Positions 26,006 through 34,871 of a DNA stretch of 49,937 nucleotides are shown here, in pieces. Source of the stretch: Myxococcales bacterium (GTDB lineage Bacteria > Myxococcota > Myxococcia > Myxococcales > Myxococcaceae). The translations under genes and the position numbers were made by a program. The notes beneath the pieces are model-generated. The model was given only the letters and a program-made list of their open reading frames with translations, searched no databases and was not told the origin of the DNA. The stretch is taken from NCBI GenBank assembly GCA_030681895.1, contig JAUXRI010000121.1:1-49937 (forward strand). Reading direction: 5' to 3'. Positions within the stretch are counted from its first letter, which is position 1; every line of letters starts with the position of its first letter.

Positions 26006-27754
26006 TCAAATGCTGATGCTGCCCTCGCGGAAGTCGGTCTTCGCGATGTGCACGTTGATGCAGACGGGCACGCCCGACTTCGAGAGCCGCTTCGCCTCGG
26101 CGATGGTCTCGTCGACCTTCGCGGGGTCGGTGAGCAACAGGCCCTTGCCGCCGTAACCTTCTGCGACCTTCTCGTACGAGGTCTGCCGCAGCCCGGTGCC
26201 GACGGCCGAGCCGAGAATGCTGATCTGATCTCGCGCGATCTGCTGCCAGGACGCGTCGTTGCCGATGACGGCGATGGGCGCGTAGCCGTGGCGCACGAAG
26301 GTGTCGAACTCGGCCAGCGAGTACGCGCTCGAGCCGTCGCCGTAGATGATCCAGATCTCAGCCTTCGGGCGCACCGTCGCCGCGCCGACCGCGAAGCCAC
26401 CACCGACGCCGAGTGTCCCGAACACGCCGGGGTCGAGCCACGACAGCGGCTTGCGGGGACGCAGCACGTAGGCGGCGGTCGCGACGAAGTCTCCACCATC
26501 GACCACCAGCACCGAGTCGTCGGCGAGCTGCTCCTCGAGGCGCTGGAAGAAGTGAATCGGGTCGACCTTCTCGCCCTTCGGCTTCGCCTTGCTCCGAATC
26601 TCGTCGTCACGTGCGTCTTCGCGCTTCTTGCACTCGTCGATGAACGGCTGCCACGACGGGCTGGGACGAACGCGGGTCGCGAGCTTCTGCAGAAACTCTC
26701 CAGCGTGCATGCGCAGCCCGATGTCGGCCTTGCGGTTCTTCACCAGCTCTTCGTGCGACAGGTTGGCGGCGATGACCTTCGTCTTCTTGCCGATGCCGAA
26801 GCCGTACTTCATGCGGAAGTCGAACGGGAAGCCGCACACCACCACCACGTCGGCGTCTTTGAGGGCCTTGCCACGCGCGTGGCGGAACTGCGTCGGGCTC
26901 GAGCGTCCGAGGAGTCCGCGCGCCGTGCCACCGAGCCACACCGGCATGCCGAGCGCCTCGACCGCGCGGGCGAGCGCATCGGCGTCACGCACGTTCACCA
27001 TCGTCTGGCTGCCGATGACCAGCGCGGGCCGCTTCGCCGTCGAGAGCAGCTTCACCGCGTCGTCCAGCAGCGCCTTCGTGTTCTGCTTCGGCGCCTCGGG
27101 CATGAACTGCTTCACGTCGACGTGCGGCGCGTGGAACTGCCGGAGCAGGTGGCCCTGCAGGTACAGCTTGAGCGCGCGCTGGCCGAGCGTCTTCGGGTGC
27201 TCGACGCCGGTCTCCTTGATGAACCACTCGGTCACCAGCGCCTCGGGGTACAGCACGTCGACGGGCAGCTCGACGAAGACGGGGCCGGGCACGCCGCTGC
27301 GGGCTTCTTTGAGCGCGCGCTCCATGGTGGGGCCGAGCTGTTTCACGGTGCTGCACTTGGTCGCCCACTTCACGGCCGAGTGGATCAGCGCGATCTGATC
27401 GATGTCCTGCAGCGCGCCGCGGCCCTTGAGCACGGTCGCGGTGGCGCCGCCGATGAGCACCAGCGGCGACTGCGCGAGCTGCGCGTTCTTGAGCGCAGTG
27501 ATGGCGTTGGTGACGCCCGGGCCTGCGGTGACGGCCGCGACGCCTGGCAGTCCTGTCATGCGCGAGAAGGCATCGGCCGCGAACACCGCGTTGCGCTCGT
27601 CACGGCAGTCGACGACCTTGATCTTCCGGTCTTCGCACCCGACGAGGATGGGCGAGATGTGCCCGCCACACAGCGTGAAGATGGCGGGGATGTTCCACTT
27701 CGAGAGCACCGCGGCGACGAGGTCACCACCGTGACGAACAGGGTTCTTCATCAT
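26006..27754 (-). CDS. Thiamine diphosphate-dependent enzyme, ILVBL/HACL2-like (acetolactate synthase family)
   Basis: 582 residues from the ATG ending at 27754. Three-domain layout of the family: an N-terminal PYR domain with catalytic E53 ([17 protein letters not shown]) and [20 protein letters not shown], a central domain ([24 protein letters not shown]), and a C-terminal PP domain with the cofactor motif [17 protein letters not shown] and GND. The run [20 protein letters not shown] with [17 protein letters not shown] closely follows animal ILVBL, a 2-hydroxyacyl-CoA lyase, more than biosynthetic acetolactate synthase; no small regulatory subunit gene is present. It probably cleaves 2-hydroxyacyl-CoA (or makes the reverse carboligation). 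The choice within the family is from memory of conserved runs. Confidence 0.82.
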   Translation of the reverse strand: MMKNPVRHGGDLVAAVLSKWNIPAIFTLCGGHISPILVGCEDRKIKVVDCRDERNAVFAADAFSRMTGLPGVAAVTAGPGVTNAITALKNAQLAQSPLVLIGGATATVLKGRGALQDIDQIALIHSAVKWATKCSTVKQLGPTMERALKEARSGVPGPVFVELPVDVLYPEALVTEWFIKETGVEHPKTLGQRALKLYLQGHLLRQFHAPHVDVKQFMPEAPKQNTKALLDDAVKLLSTAKRPALVIGSQTMVNVRDADALARAVEALGMPVWLGGTARGLLGRSSPTQFRHARGKALKDADVVVVCGFPFDFRMKYGFGIGKKTKVIAANLSHEELVKNRKADIGLRMHAGEFLQKLATRVRPSPSWQPFIDECKKREDARDDEIRSKAKPKGEKVDPIHFFQRLEEQLADDSVLVVDGGDFVATAAYVLRPRKPLSWLDPGVFGTLGVGGGFAVGAATVRPKAEIWIIYGDGSSAYSLAEFDTFVRHGYAPIAVIGNDASWQQIARDQISILGSAVGTGLRQTSYEKVAEGYGGKGLLLTDPAKVDETIAEAKRLSKSGVPVCINVHIAKTDFREGSISI

Positions 27755-27868
27755 GGGCGCCCGTGTATGGCCGGCCCCGGTGCAAGTCACGCGACGCTGC
27801 GAGAATCCGAGCCCTCGTGATGTTCTCACGCTGGTACTCACGCGATCGTCTTCGCGCAGGGGGAATGA

Positions 27869-28855
27869 ATGGCTGCTCGACGACAAAAGCCCCGCTCCAC
27901 CGCATGGGCCGAGGTTCCCCTCGATGCGCCCGACGAGGTCTGGTGGAAGAAGATTGGCTCACTGCTCCCGCTCGAGGGGCAGGTCTTTGCGGTCAACGTC
28001 GACTTCGTCTCGCTCGCGCTCCTCGAGACGAGCGTCTCGGGGAAGCCCACCACGCTCTCGGTGCCGAAGCTGCACGCGCGGCCGTTCCGACTGCAGTACC
28101 TGCCAGAGTGGCCGCTCCTGGCGGTGTTCTCGGAGCAGTCGCTCGAGCTGCTCGACGTGGCGGAGCCGCGGCGGCCGACTCGTCGTCTCCTCTTCGAGTA
28201 CGACATCGGTCACGAGCGCGCGGTCGCCTCGATCGACCAGGACCTGTACGTGACGCACCAGAACGGCGTCGCCTGGTTGAACCCGCAGTCAGGAAAACCC
28301 GAGCACCTCTTCGACGTTCCCGACGACGCCCACTTCGGCAGCTACCCGACGGCGCTCACCGCGTCCGGTCAGGAGCTCTACGTGGTGGGCCGGCACGCGG
28401 GCCTGCACGTGTACCGGCGGAAGAGCCGCTCCGAGTTCGCCCTCGTTCGGTCGACGAAGCGAGGGTACGCGCCGACGACGTGCACCTGGTGGGCGCCGGG
28501 CGTGCTGGTGCTGACCGGCAACGAAGACGTCATCTCGGTCAACGTCTCGCCGCCCGAGAAGGCTGCGCTTCAGAAGTCATGCAAGTTGGCTGGTCTCGAC
28601 ATCGACGGCCCGCTGTGTCGGGTCAACGAGACCGAGGCCTTCATCGCGGGCTCGCACCTGCGCCGCACTGGAGACCTGATGGTCGCCACCCTCGACTTCA
28701 CGGACCCGCTCAAGCCGGTGGTCCGCGAGACGGAGATCATCGGAGACCCCGCGCTCGACTGGCACTCGTCGCACGCGATTCGAGTCGGCGAGTACGTCTT
28801 CGCCGGCAGCATGTACCTCGACCGCCTGCGCGTGTTCCGGAAGGCGGGCGCCTGA
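27869..28855 (+). CDS. Beta-propeller-like hypothetical protein
   Basis: 328 residues from ATG 27869 with GGGGGA just upstream. There is no signal peptide. The sequence is beta-rich with repeated units of the kind QxLxVxxxxGxxxLNxxSG: SLELLDVAEPRRPTRRL, DLYVTHQNGVAWLNPQSG, ELYVVGRHAGLHVYRR and DLMVATLDFTDPLKPVV, which recalls LVIVD-type or WD-like blades. This suggests a six- to seven-bladed propeller, usually a protein-interaction platform. No catalytic motif is evident. It converges with the small OB-like gene at 10 bp distance. Confidence 0.65.
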   Translation: MAARRQKPRSTAWAEVPLDAPDEVWWKKIGSLLPLEGQVFAVNVDFVSLALLETSVSGKPTTLSVPKLHARPFRLQYLPEWPLLAVFSEQSLELLDVAEPRRPTRRLLFEYDIGHERAVASIDQDLYVTHQNGVAWLNPQSGKPEHLFDVPDDAHFGSYPTALTASGQELYVVGRHAGLHVYRRKSRSEFALVRSTKRGYAPTTCTWWAPGVLVLTGNEDVISVNVSPPEKAALQKSCKLAGLDIDGPLCRVNETEAFIAGSHLRRTGDLMVATLDFTDPLKPVVRETEIIGDPALDWHSSHAIRVGEYVFAGSMYLDRLRVFRKAGA

Positions 28856-28865
28856 GTCGGGTTGA

Positions 28866-29240
28866 TCAGCGCTTGCCGAGCTGCGCCGCGGCCTGCTTCA
28901 CCGTGGCTTCGCTCCACGTGTCAGGGCCGTAGCGCCCGAGAATCTCGACGGCGCTCTCGTTCTTGCCCAACAGGAACGGGCCCTGGTTCCCTTCGCGCAG
29001 CGCGTAGTCGCCTTCGGGCTTCACGACCTGCACCAGGGCTCCGGCCGACAGCCCGCCGAAGAGCACCTTCGTCACCTTCAGCTCGACGACCTGCCGCGCC
29101 GCCGTGGTGGGCACGCTCGTCTCGAGCGTGCGCTCGTACGCCTTCTGCGGCGCCTGCTCGACCACGCGGGTCACCACCGCCAGCACCGCGCCGTCGGCGC
29201 CAGGCATCACTTCGTCAATCGGTTCAGGAGGCAGGGCCAT
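28866..29240 (-). CDS. Small OB-like hypothetical protein downstream of the calpain-like gene
   Basis: 124 residues without a signal peptide. It is beta-rich: AVLAVVTRVVEQ, RQVVELKVTKVLFGG, GALVQVVKPEG and FLLGKNESAVEILGRYGP resemble the OB-like pattern of secreted 'lectin-free' hypothetical proteins, but I cannot name a family. It starts 12 bp after the stop of the calpain-like protease gene and is probably translated from the same message. That position is where an inhibitor, chaperone or immunity protein would be found, although nothing in the sequence proves it. Confidence 0.6.
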   Translation of the reverse strand: MALPPEPIDEVMPGADGAVLAVVTRVVEQAPQKAYERTLETSVPTTAARQVVELKVTKVLFGGLSAGALVQVVKPEGDYALREGNQGPFLLGKNESAVEILGRYGPDTWSEATVKQAAAQLGKR

Positions 29241-29252
29241 GGTTCGCTCGCT

Positions 29253-30965
29253 TCAGTTGAGGACGTAGAGGCTCGAATAGAGCTGGGTGAACTTGTTCAT
29301 CGGCAGGCTGAAGAAGCCGTCGTTCTTCCCATCGTTCCCGGCTTCCGACTGGCCCCAGGGGTTGCGCAGCTTCACGAACTTCTCGCCGTTCTTCTCTTCG
29401 ACGCCGAGCACCGAGTAGGCGTGGTTCGCGTAGACGCCGGTGTTCGTGTAGAGCGCGGCCTGATCAGAGCCGTGCGTTCCCGCCGCCATCGGCACGCCAT
29501 TGGCGATGTCGCGCTTGATGCGGTCGAACAGGCGCTGCTCGCTCCCGGCGCTCACCCACTCGTAGCCCTGGCTGCGACCGAGCACTTCGCTCATCACCCT
29601 GCCGGCGCTGCCGCCGTTGCCGATGGTGTCGTAGCTGCCCTTCCACTGCGCGTAGGCCTTCTCGATGAGCGGGAACCACAGCTCCATGCCGTCTTTCGTG
29701 GTGGGGCCGCCGAGCGAGCCGCCGTAGATGGGGCCGCCGAACGAGCGCACATAGAGGTCGGAGTCGATCTTGATGTCGACCGGCCGGCTCTTGTTGCCGT
29801 TCTCGTAGAACCGCACCGAGTACGTACCGTCGGAGTTCTGCTTGATCATGTCCTTCAGCGCCTGCGGGCTGGTGTGCGCGACCGCCGCCATCGCGGCCGG
29901 GAAGTAGCAGTTGCCGATGGCGCCCTGGCGCACGTCGCCGGGGGTGGGCTCGTTGACGAAGAGCGGGCCGGTGAAGCGCTCGAGCTTGTACTTCGCGGTG
30001 CCGTCGGCGTTCATCTCGTGCGCGTGCATCTTCGGGTCGGGCAGGTCGACGCCCGTGATGCCACCCGTGCCGCCCGGAACCTTGAGCGTGCCAGCGACGG
30101 TGGCGTGGGTGAGGTTGTTCTTGCCGTCAGACACCGACACCTTGAACTCGTCGCCGGCCTTGCCGGGCAGCGTGAGGCCGGCCGGAATCGAGCCGACGTC
30201 GGTCGCGGTGACGTCGACCTTCTCACCGGTGCGGGCGTTGACGAAGCGCAGCTGCGCGCCGGGCTCGGACAGCGGGCGGCCGGTGTTGTGCGTGACGGTG
30301 ATGCCGGCCGGCGTGGCGGCGAGGTCCATCCGTTCGAGGTTCACGACGGCGTTGCGCGTGTCGCCCGTCTCGATGCCTTTGGCCTGAATGGTGAGCCAGT
30401 CGCTGGTGCTGCCGTCAGCGGCGCGCGTGCGCAGGCGAATCATGTCGCCTTCACGAACGTCGGGGAGCGTGCCGAGGAACTTGCCGCTGGCGTCGGCAGT
30501 GCCGATGACCTGCGTGTCCGTCAGGTGAAGCCGGCCTGCAGGCGCCGTCGAGAGGTTGATGGCCTCGATGGTCTCGCCAGCCTTCGCGATGCCCGCGATG
30601 CCATTCTTCTGGTCGCCCGTGATGGTGAGCGGACCGAACGTCTCTTGCAGCGGCGCGCGGCCGATGAGCGCCTCGAGGAAGTTCTTCGCGCCCGGGTCCA
30701 TCGCGAGGCCCGACTTGTCGAGCAGCTGGCCGATGTCGCTCTTCTCGGACTTCGACAGGCCCGCCTTCGCGAGCTCGAACTGCTGGCCGCGCGTGATGCC
30801 GGGCTTCGTCAGCTCCGTCTTCGCCTTCTCGAACGAGAGGCGGCTTCCATCACCGATGGCGGCGAGCAGCTCGATGACGTTCGCGTCGGAGATCTTCGGC
30901 GTCGTCGCGGTCTTCTGGGTGTCGACGAAGTTGCGGATTCGGGTGTCGGCGATGCGCATGGGCAT
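29253..30965 (-). CDS. Calpain-like (C2 family) cysteine peptidase with helical N-terminus and Ig-like domains
   Basis: 570 residues, no signal peptide. A helical N-terminal region (about 1-105) is followed by two beta-rich Ig-like stretches (106-300) and a C-terminal calpain protease core (about 330-570). The catalytic set is complete: Q347 (oxyanion) and C353 in RQGAIGNCYFPAA, H515 in YANHAYSVLGV, and N535 in LRNPWGQSE. Calpains cleave proteins at few sites. Eukaryotic ones need calcium; a short Asp/Gly-rich loop (AGNDGKNDG) near the end might bind it. The lack of a Sec signal points to a cytoplasmic role or non-Sec export. The start at 30965 is preceded by TGAGGA; ATG 30959 is an alternative. 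Confidence 0.88.
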   Translation of the reverse strand: MPMRIADTRIRNFVDTQKTATTPKISDANVIELLAAIGDGSRLSFEKAKTELTKPGITRGQQFELAKAGLSKSEKSDIGQLLDKSGLAMDPGAKNFLEALIGRAPLQETFGPLTITGDQKNGIAGIAKAGETIEAINLSTAPAGRLHLTDTQVIGTADASGKFLGTLPDVREGDMIRLRTRAADGSTSDWLTIQAKGIETGDTRNAVVNLERMDLAATPAGITVTHNTGRPLSEPGAQLRFVNARTGEKVDVTATDVGSIPAGLTLPGKAGDEFKVSVSDGKNNLTHATVAGTLKVPGGTGGITGVDLPDPKMHAHEMNADGTAKYKLERFTGPLFVNEPTPGDVRQGAIGNCYFPAAMAAVAHTSPQALKDMIKQNSDGTYSVRFYENGNKSRPVDIKIDSDLYVRSFGGPIYGGSLGGPTTKDGMELWFPLIEKAYAQWKGSYDTIGNGGSAGRVMSEVLGRSQGYEWVSAGSEQRLFDRIKRDIANGVPMAAGTHGSDQAALYTNTGVYANHAYSVLGVEEKNGEKFVKLRNPWGQSEAGNDGKNDGFFSLPMNKFTQLYSSLYVLN

Positions 30966-30994
30966 GGGGCTGATCCTCAGAGGGAAGGTGTGAA

Positions 30995-31024
30995 AGTATG
31001 AAGAGTTTCGGACGGATGAGTCCA
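30995..31024 (-). promoter_or_regulatory. Candidate promoter of the calpain-like gene
   Basis: On the minus strand TGGACT (31024-31019) and CATACT (31000-30995) resemble -35 and -10 boxes, each with four of six matches and an 18-base spacer. This would place the transcript start near 30988, about 23 bases before the ATG. It lies just inside the inverted repeat at 31030-31058. Weak on sequence alone. Confidence 0.3.
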
Positions 31025-31029
31025 GGAGT

Positions 31030-31058
31030 TGTGTGCCGATGTGTCTTTACGGCACACA
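31030..31058. repeat. Perfect 9-bp inverted repeat between caspase-like and calpain-like genes
   Basis: TGTGTGCCG (31030-31038) and CGGCACACA (31050-31058) are perfect inverted copies with an 11-base loop; the outer GAGT and ACTC can extend the pairing across a 2-base bulge. No T-run follows on either strand, so a classic terminator is unlikely. It sits directly upstream of the putative -35 box, which fits an operator. Confidence 0.6.
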
Positions 31059-31140
31059 CGACTCAACCACCTGAAACTGCAGGCGCGACCCTTCTGGAAA
31101 GCAAAAGAGTCGATGCGCCTGGAGGGATGTATCGCCGAAC

Positions 31141-33144
31141 TCAGAGGTATCGAATCGGCTCGCCGACTTCGGGCTTCTTCAGCTCAGCCAGCGCCGACGC
31201 GGGGAGCTTCGCCTTGATGGCATCGACCATCGCCTGGCTCCCGCCGTAGTCGTGGTGTTCGGCGTCGAGCAGCGCCTGAATGTCGTTCCGTGAGATGGGC
31301 GGCAGGTTGTAGCGAGAGAGGAAGTTCGTGAAGACCTCGTCGTCACGGAAGCTCTCATCGATGTCGAGTGACTGCGCGAAGCTGATGACGGCGGCGATCT
31401 TCCGGTCCACCGGGTCCATGCGCTGCTCACCGGAGCTCTGCAGCCAGCGGTTGAACTCGTACACGCACGTCGCGCGAAGGCCCTCTTCGCTCATGTGCGA
31501 GTACCGCGCGTTCACCTGCATGCGGTACTCGGGCTGACCGGTCGGGCCCTTCACCTTCTCGAACTTCACCACCTCGGCCTCGCCGGCCTTCGGCTCGAAC
31601 CAGCCGTTGGGCACCACGCGGGAGTGCTCGTTCACGCTCTTCAGGATTCCCGAGAACTCGGAGGCGGTGTTGATGACCTGCGCCGAGATGAGAATCTTGG
31701 TGCCGTCGAGCAGCTCGGGCGGCCGGTCCTGCTTCACGGGGCGGAACTCACGCTGCGTGTCGGCCGCGATGTTGAACGTCGAGACGTTGAAGTGTTTGTC
31801 GAGGTAGTCGGCCTGGCCGTCGTTGTCGCGGTCGAGCACCTGCTCGCGCACCAGCGTGCTGGCCGGCGTGACGAAGTTGTTGCGGCCCCAGTGGCCGTCG
31901 GCGCGGTCGAGGAACGGGGTGATCTCCTGCCACCCTGCCCGCTTCGACATCAGCTGCGCGAGCCCGTCGATGTCGGTGTCGACGGCCGAGCTTCCGTAGG
32001 TGGTGGTCACCTGCAGGTTGGGGAACTTCTCCTTGAAGGCGTCGATCTGCGACTTCCCGACGCACAAGTTCGAGAAGTACAGCTTGCCGTCGCCGCCGTC
32101 GGGGAGCGAAGGCGCGCGCTTGAGCGAGCCGACCTGGTTCTTGCCCCAGTTCGAGTGGCCGTCGTACCCGATGATGTTCACCGCGGGGTCGTTGATCTTC
32201 TCGAGCAGGTTCGAGCCGCCACCCAGGCGCGTGCGAATCTCGAACTTCGTCTCGCCGACGCCGGGCTCGTTGAACGTCTTGGTGTAGACGCCGCTGCCGG
32301 CCGTCTTCTCTTTCCAGCCATCGTTGGCGAGCTTGCGCTGGAAGCCGGCGAGGAACTCGTCGCCGACCTGCCAGTCCATCTTCACGGTGGTGTTGCCGTT
32401 GGCGAACCACTTCTCGTACGGCGGCGTGATGGGCGTGAGCGCGGGCAGCAGCGCGTCCGCGATGGCCTTGGCTTCACCCGACTTCGCGATGGGCGAGTTC
32501 GAGAGGTGGAACACGAGGTTCTCCTGCAGGCGCTTGTCCTTCTCGCCCTTCACCAGGCCCTCGTAGGTGGCGAGCATCGGCTTGAGCAGCTCGGGCTCCT
32601 TCGTGCCTTCCATGAGGTGAAGGAGCACGGCGCCGGCCGACGCGCGCAGCTGGAGCGACTGCTTCGCGTCGAGGCCCTGCGGCGGCGTTCCGAGGGTGGC
32701 CTTCAGCTGCTCGAAGACCTTGCTCCGCGTCTCTTTCGGGAGCGCACCGAAGACGTTGTCGCGCGCGTTGTCGACGAGCTCACCGGCGCGGAAGAGCGCG
32801 TCGCCCTTCTCGAGCGCGGTGCGCGGCGGCGTGCCGTTCGAGCTCACCGTGAAGCTGCCGTCGGCCGCGAGGAACACCGGGCGCTGCGACGGCGTCGGGT
32901 CGAGGGGAATGGCCTGGCCCGCGGGAGGCGGCGGCCGCGGCGCGAGCAGGTCTTCGATCAGCTTCTTCGCGTCGGGCGCAAACAGGTCGGTGTGCTGGGT
33001 GAGCACCTTGCGCAGCTGCGCCTTCTCGTACGCCGTCACCTTGCCGTCCGTCGTGGCCTTGCTGACGATGGCCTGCGCCTCTTCCTTCGTGATGCGGCGG
33101 TCGGCGGCAGCGTTGGTGGCGAGACGCGGAATGGAGGTGGGCAT
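31141..33144 (-). CDS. Large protein with caspase-like His-Cys dyad and calcium-loop motif
   Basis: 667 residues, no signal peptide. Residues 8-68 are a small helical domain resembling paired EF-hand-like helices (ITKEEAQAIVSKATTDGKVTAY in part), followed by a Pro-rich linker and a helical region (110-240). At 320-390 there is a pattern typical of clan CD peptidases: a strand ending in H330 (IIGYDGHSNWG), then a strand ending in C361 (LYFSNLCVGKSQI), then VTTTYGSS. This matches the His-Cys dyad of caspase/gingipain/CHAT folds. A calcium-binding-type loop lies at 438-449 (DRDNDGQADYLD). The C-terminal 200 residues are unidentified. It is followed by the calpain-like gene (175 bp gap). Confidence 0.72.
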   Translation of the reverse strand: MPTSIPRLATNAAADRRITKEEAQAIVSKATTDGKVTAYEKAQLRKVLTQHTDLFAPDAKKLIEDLLAPRPPPPAGQAIPLDPTPSQRPVFLAADGSFTVSSNGTPPRTALEKGDALFRAGELVDNARDNVFGALPKETRSKVFEQLKATLGTPPQGLDAKQSLQLRASAGAVLLHLMEGTKEPELLKPMLATYEGLVKGEKDKRLQENLVFHLSNSPIAKSGEAKAIADALLPALTPITPPYEKWFANGNTTVKMDWQVGDEFLAGFQRKLANDGWKEKTAGSGVYTKTFNEPGVGETKFEIRTRLGGGSNLLEKINDPAVNIIGYDGHSNWGKNQVGSLKRAPSLPDGGDGKLYFSNLCVGKSQIDAFKEKFPNLQVTTTYGSSAVDTDIDGLAQLMSKRAGWQEITPFLDRADGHWGRNNFVTPASTLVREQVLDRDNDGQADYLDKHFNVSTFNIAADTQREFRPVKQDRPPELLDGTKILISAQVINTASEFSGILKSVNEHSRVVPNGWFEPKAGEAEVVKFEKVKGPTGQPEYRMQVNARYSHMSEEGLRATCVYEFNRWLQSSGEQRMDPVDRKIAAVISFAQSLDIDESFRDDEVFTNFLSRYNLPPISRNDIQALLDAEHHDYGGSQAMVDAIKAKLPASALAELKKPEVGEPIRYL

Positions 33145-33226
33145 GGGGCGAACGCTTAGCCGACCACCCGGTGGAGATCCAACCCACGGCGGTGCGTTTT
33201 CCGGGCTCCCGCGTTAGCAGCGCGCC

Positions 33227-34021
33227 ATGACCGACCTGTCGCTCGACCAGGTGTTGACCGCTCGCCGGGTCGACGAGACGACCGATGTGCTGACGGTGCC
33301 GCCGGGCTTCGGGCAGGGCAAGGCGACGTTCGGAGGGCTCGTCGTCGGCGCGTGCGTGCGCTCGATGCAGGCGCGCGTGGGCGACGAGAAGCGCAGGCTG
33401 CGGTCGGTCTCGGCGCAGCTCATCGGGGCGCCGGCGCCGGGCGAGGTGACGATTCGCATTCGGCTGCTCCGGGCGAGTGGAACGGTCTCGACCTTCACCG
33501 CCGACCTCGAACAGAACGGCCTGGTGATGACGCACGTGGTGGGCGTCTTCGCGGCGGACCGGCCGGTGGACCTGGGGTGGCAGACGCTGACGGCTCCCGT
33601 TGCGCCGCCGTGGCGTGAGGTGGAAGCGCTCGACATGAGCTTCGCGCCTGAGTTCACGAAGCACTTCGAGTTCAGGAGCATCGGCCCCGTGCCGTACTCC
33701 GGCTCGAAGGACGAATCGCTCGGGTACGTGCGGCCGGTGGTTCCGTGTCAGGTGCGCGATGGTGCGTGGCTTACCTGTCTCGTCGATGTGTGGTGGCTCG
33801 CCTGCATCACGCGCCTGGAGGACCTGCGGCCTGCCGCGACACTGACGCTCAACGCCGAATTCCACGCGCCGTTCGAGGGGCTCGACGCCGAAGCGCCGCT
33901 GCTCCATCGCGGAGCGTCACATGTGCTGCGCCACGGCTACTCGCAAGAGACGCGCGAGCTGTGGGGCGTCGATGGGCGGCTGCTCGTCACGGCGACGGAG
34001 CTCGTCACCATCATCAAGTGA
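33227..34021 (+). CDS. Double-hotdog acyl-CoA thioesterase-like protein
   Basis: 264 residues with two hotdog-like halves. The N-terminal half has GKATFGGLVVGACVRSMQA (a helix preceded by the FGG turn), then VSAQLIGAPAPGEVTIRIRLLRASGTVSTF (in part). The C-terminal half has CLVDVWWLACITRLEDLRPAATLTLNAEFHA (in part). This is the layout of the TesB-like/thioesterase 3 family, which hydrolyses acyl-CoA thioesters in the cytoplasm. The usual catalytic Asp of TesB may correspond to D in CLVDVWW. It is divergent from the caspase-like gene with 82 bp between starts. Confidence 0.82.
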   Translation: MTDLSLDQVLTARRVDETTDVLTVPPGFGQGKATFGGLVVGACVRSMQARVGDEKRRLRSVSAQLIGAPAPGEVTIRIRLLRASGTVSTFTADLEQNGLVMTHVVGVFAADRPVDLGWQTLTAPVAPPWREVEALDMSFAPEFTKHFEFRSIGPVPYSGSKDESLGYVRPVVPCQVRDGAWLTCLVDVWWLACITRLEDLRPAATLTLNAEFHAPFEGLDAEAPLLHRGASHVLRHGYSQETRELWGVDGRLLVTATELVTIIK

Positions 34022-34140
34022 AGCGGAGACCCGGAGGTGCGCCAGTACCGCGAAACCGTGCCCCGATGCCCAGCGACCGGTCGTAAGGTCGCCGCTGGGT
34101 AGAGAAGCTGGCTCGTCACCGAGCCTTCGAGGGAGTGACC

Positions 34141-34830
34141 ATGTCTGAAGACCACGGCTCGTCGCGTGAGCTGCTGCGAGTGACAACTGCGTACTTTGCC
34201 GAGCACCCTCGGAGCGAGAGGGTGCGTCTCTACATTCTCGAGTCAGGACCCGCGGCGCCGGGGAGCTTCTCGTCGAGCTGGGGCGATGGACCCGGGACCT
34301 GGGACCGACGGGCCCCCGCGCGAAAGCCCGACCCGGGGAAGTTCTACTCGCTGCCCGAGATCCTCGCCCTCAAGCGCGCAAGTGAGCCAGGCCGAGATGA
34401 AGCGCATGTCCTCACGATTGATCTTCAGGAAATCCCCGAGCTCTCGAAGCGTTATCCCGGCGCCCGGGCGCTCTCGCTCTTTGCGCCAAAAGCAGCGATC
34501 GAGTCCGGTGAGCCGTGGGAGGACGCGAGGCTCGTGCCCGTCCCGGCGACGGCCACCGCACCCGCTTCCGGACAGGCGCTCGTGGTGACGCCCGTCGAAG
34601 TGCCCGCGACGATCTTCGACGCCAAAGCGGACGCGTTGACCGACGAGATCCGCCGTCTCGTGTTGAACGCTCCCGGGCGCGTGCTCGGAGCGCCGATCTC
34701 TCTTCAGGATGGCCTCGAGGGCGTCGAGGGTTTCGTGATGCAGCTCTCCGACGCGATCGGCGAATTGAACCTCGGGGACTCGGGCGCCCTCTACGTCTTC
34801 GAGGCAACGACACAGATGCAGTGCTTGTAG
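34141..34830 (+). CDS. Hypothetical protein, weakly YwqG/DUF1963-like
   Basis: 229 residues from ATG 34141 with GGGAG upstream. Soluble, no signal peptide. The C-terminal motif NLGDSGALYVFEATTQMQC recalls the GD.G.LYFF..Q pattern near the end of DUF1963 (YwqG) proteins, which contain such a Trp/Gln-rich signature; the rest does not match anything I know. Residues around 40-65 are Gly/Ser/Pro-rich and probably loop. Treat the family link as tentative. Confidence 0.6.
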   Translation: MSEDHGSSRELLRVTTAYFAEHPRSERVRLYILESGPAAPGSFSSSWGDGPGTWDRRAPARKPDPGKFYSLPEILALKRASEPGRDEAHVLTIDLQEIPELSKRYPGARALSLFAPKAAIESGEPWEDARLVPVPATATAPASGQALVVTPVEVPATIFDAKADALTDEIRRLVLNAPGRVLGAPISLQDGLEGVEGFVMQLSDAIGELNLGDSGALYVFEATTQMQCL

Positions 34831-34871
34831 CTCCGCGAACTGAAGGTCGTGTCGCCTGGGCTGACGACTCC

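Noticed and set aside
26048..27820. 590-codon plus-strand frame opposite the thiamine diphosphate enzyme
   Set aside because: Antisense to a strongly conserved enzyme; Arg/His/Asp/Val-rich shadow.
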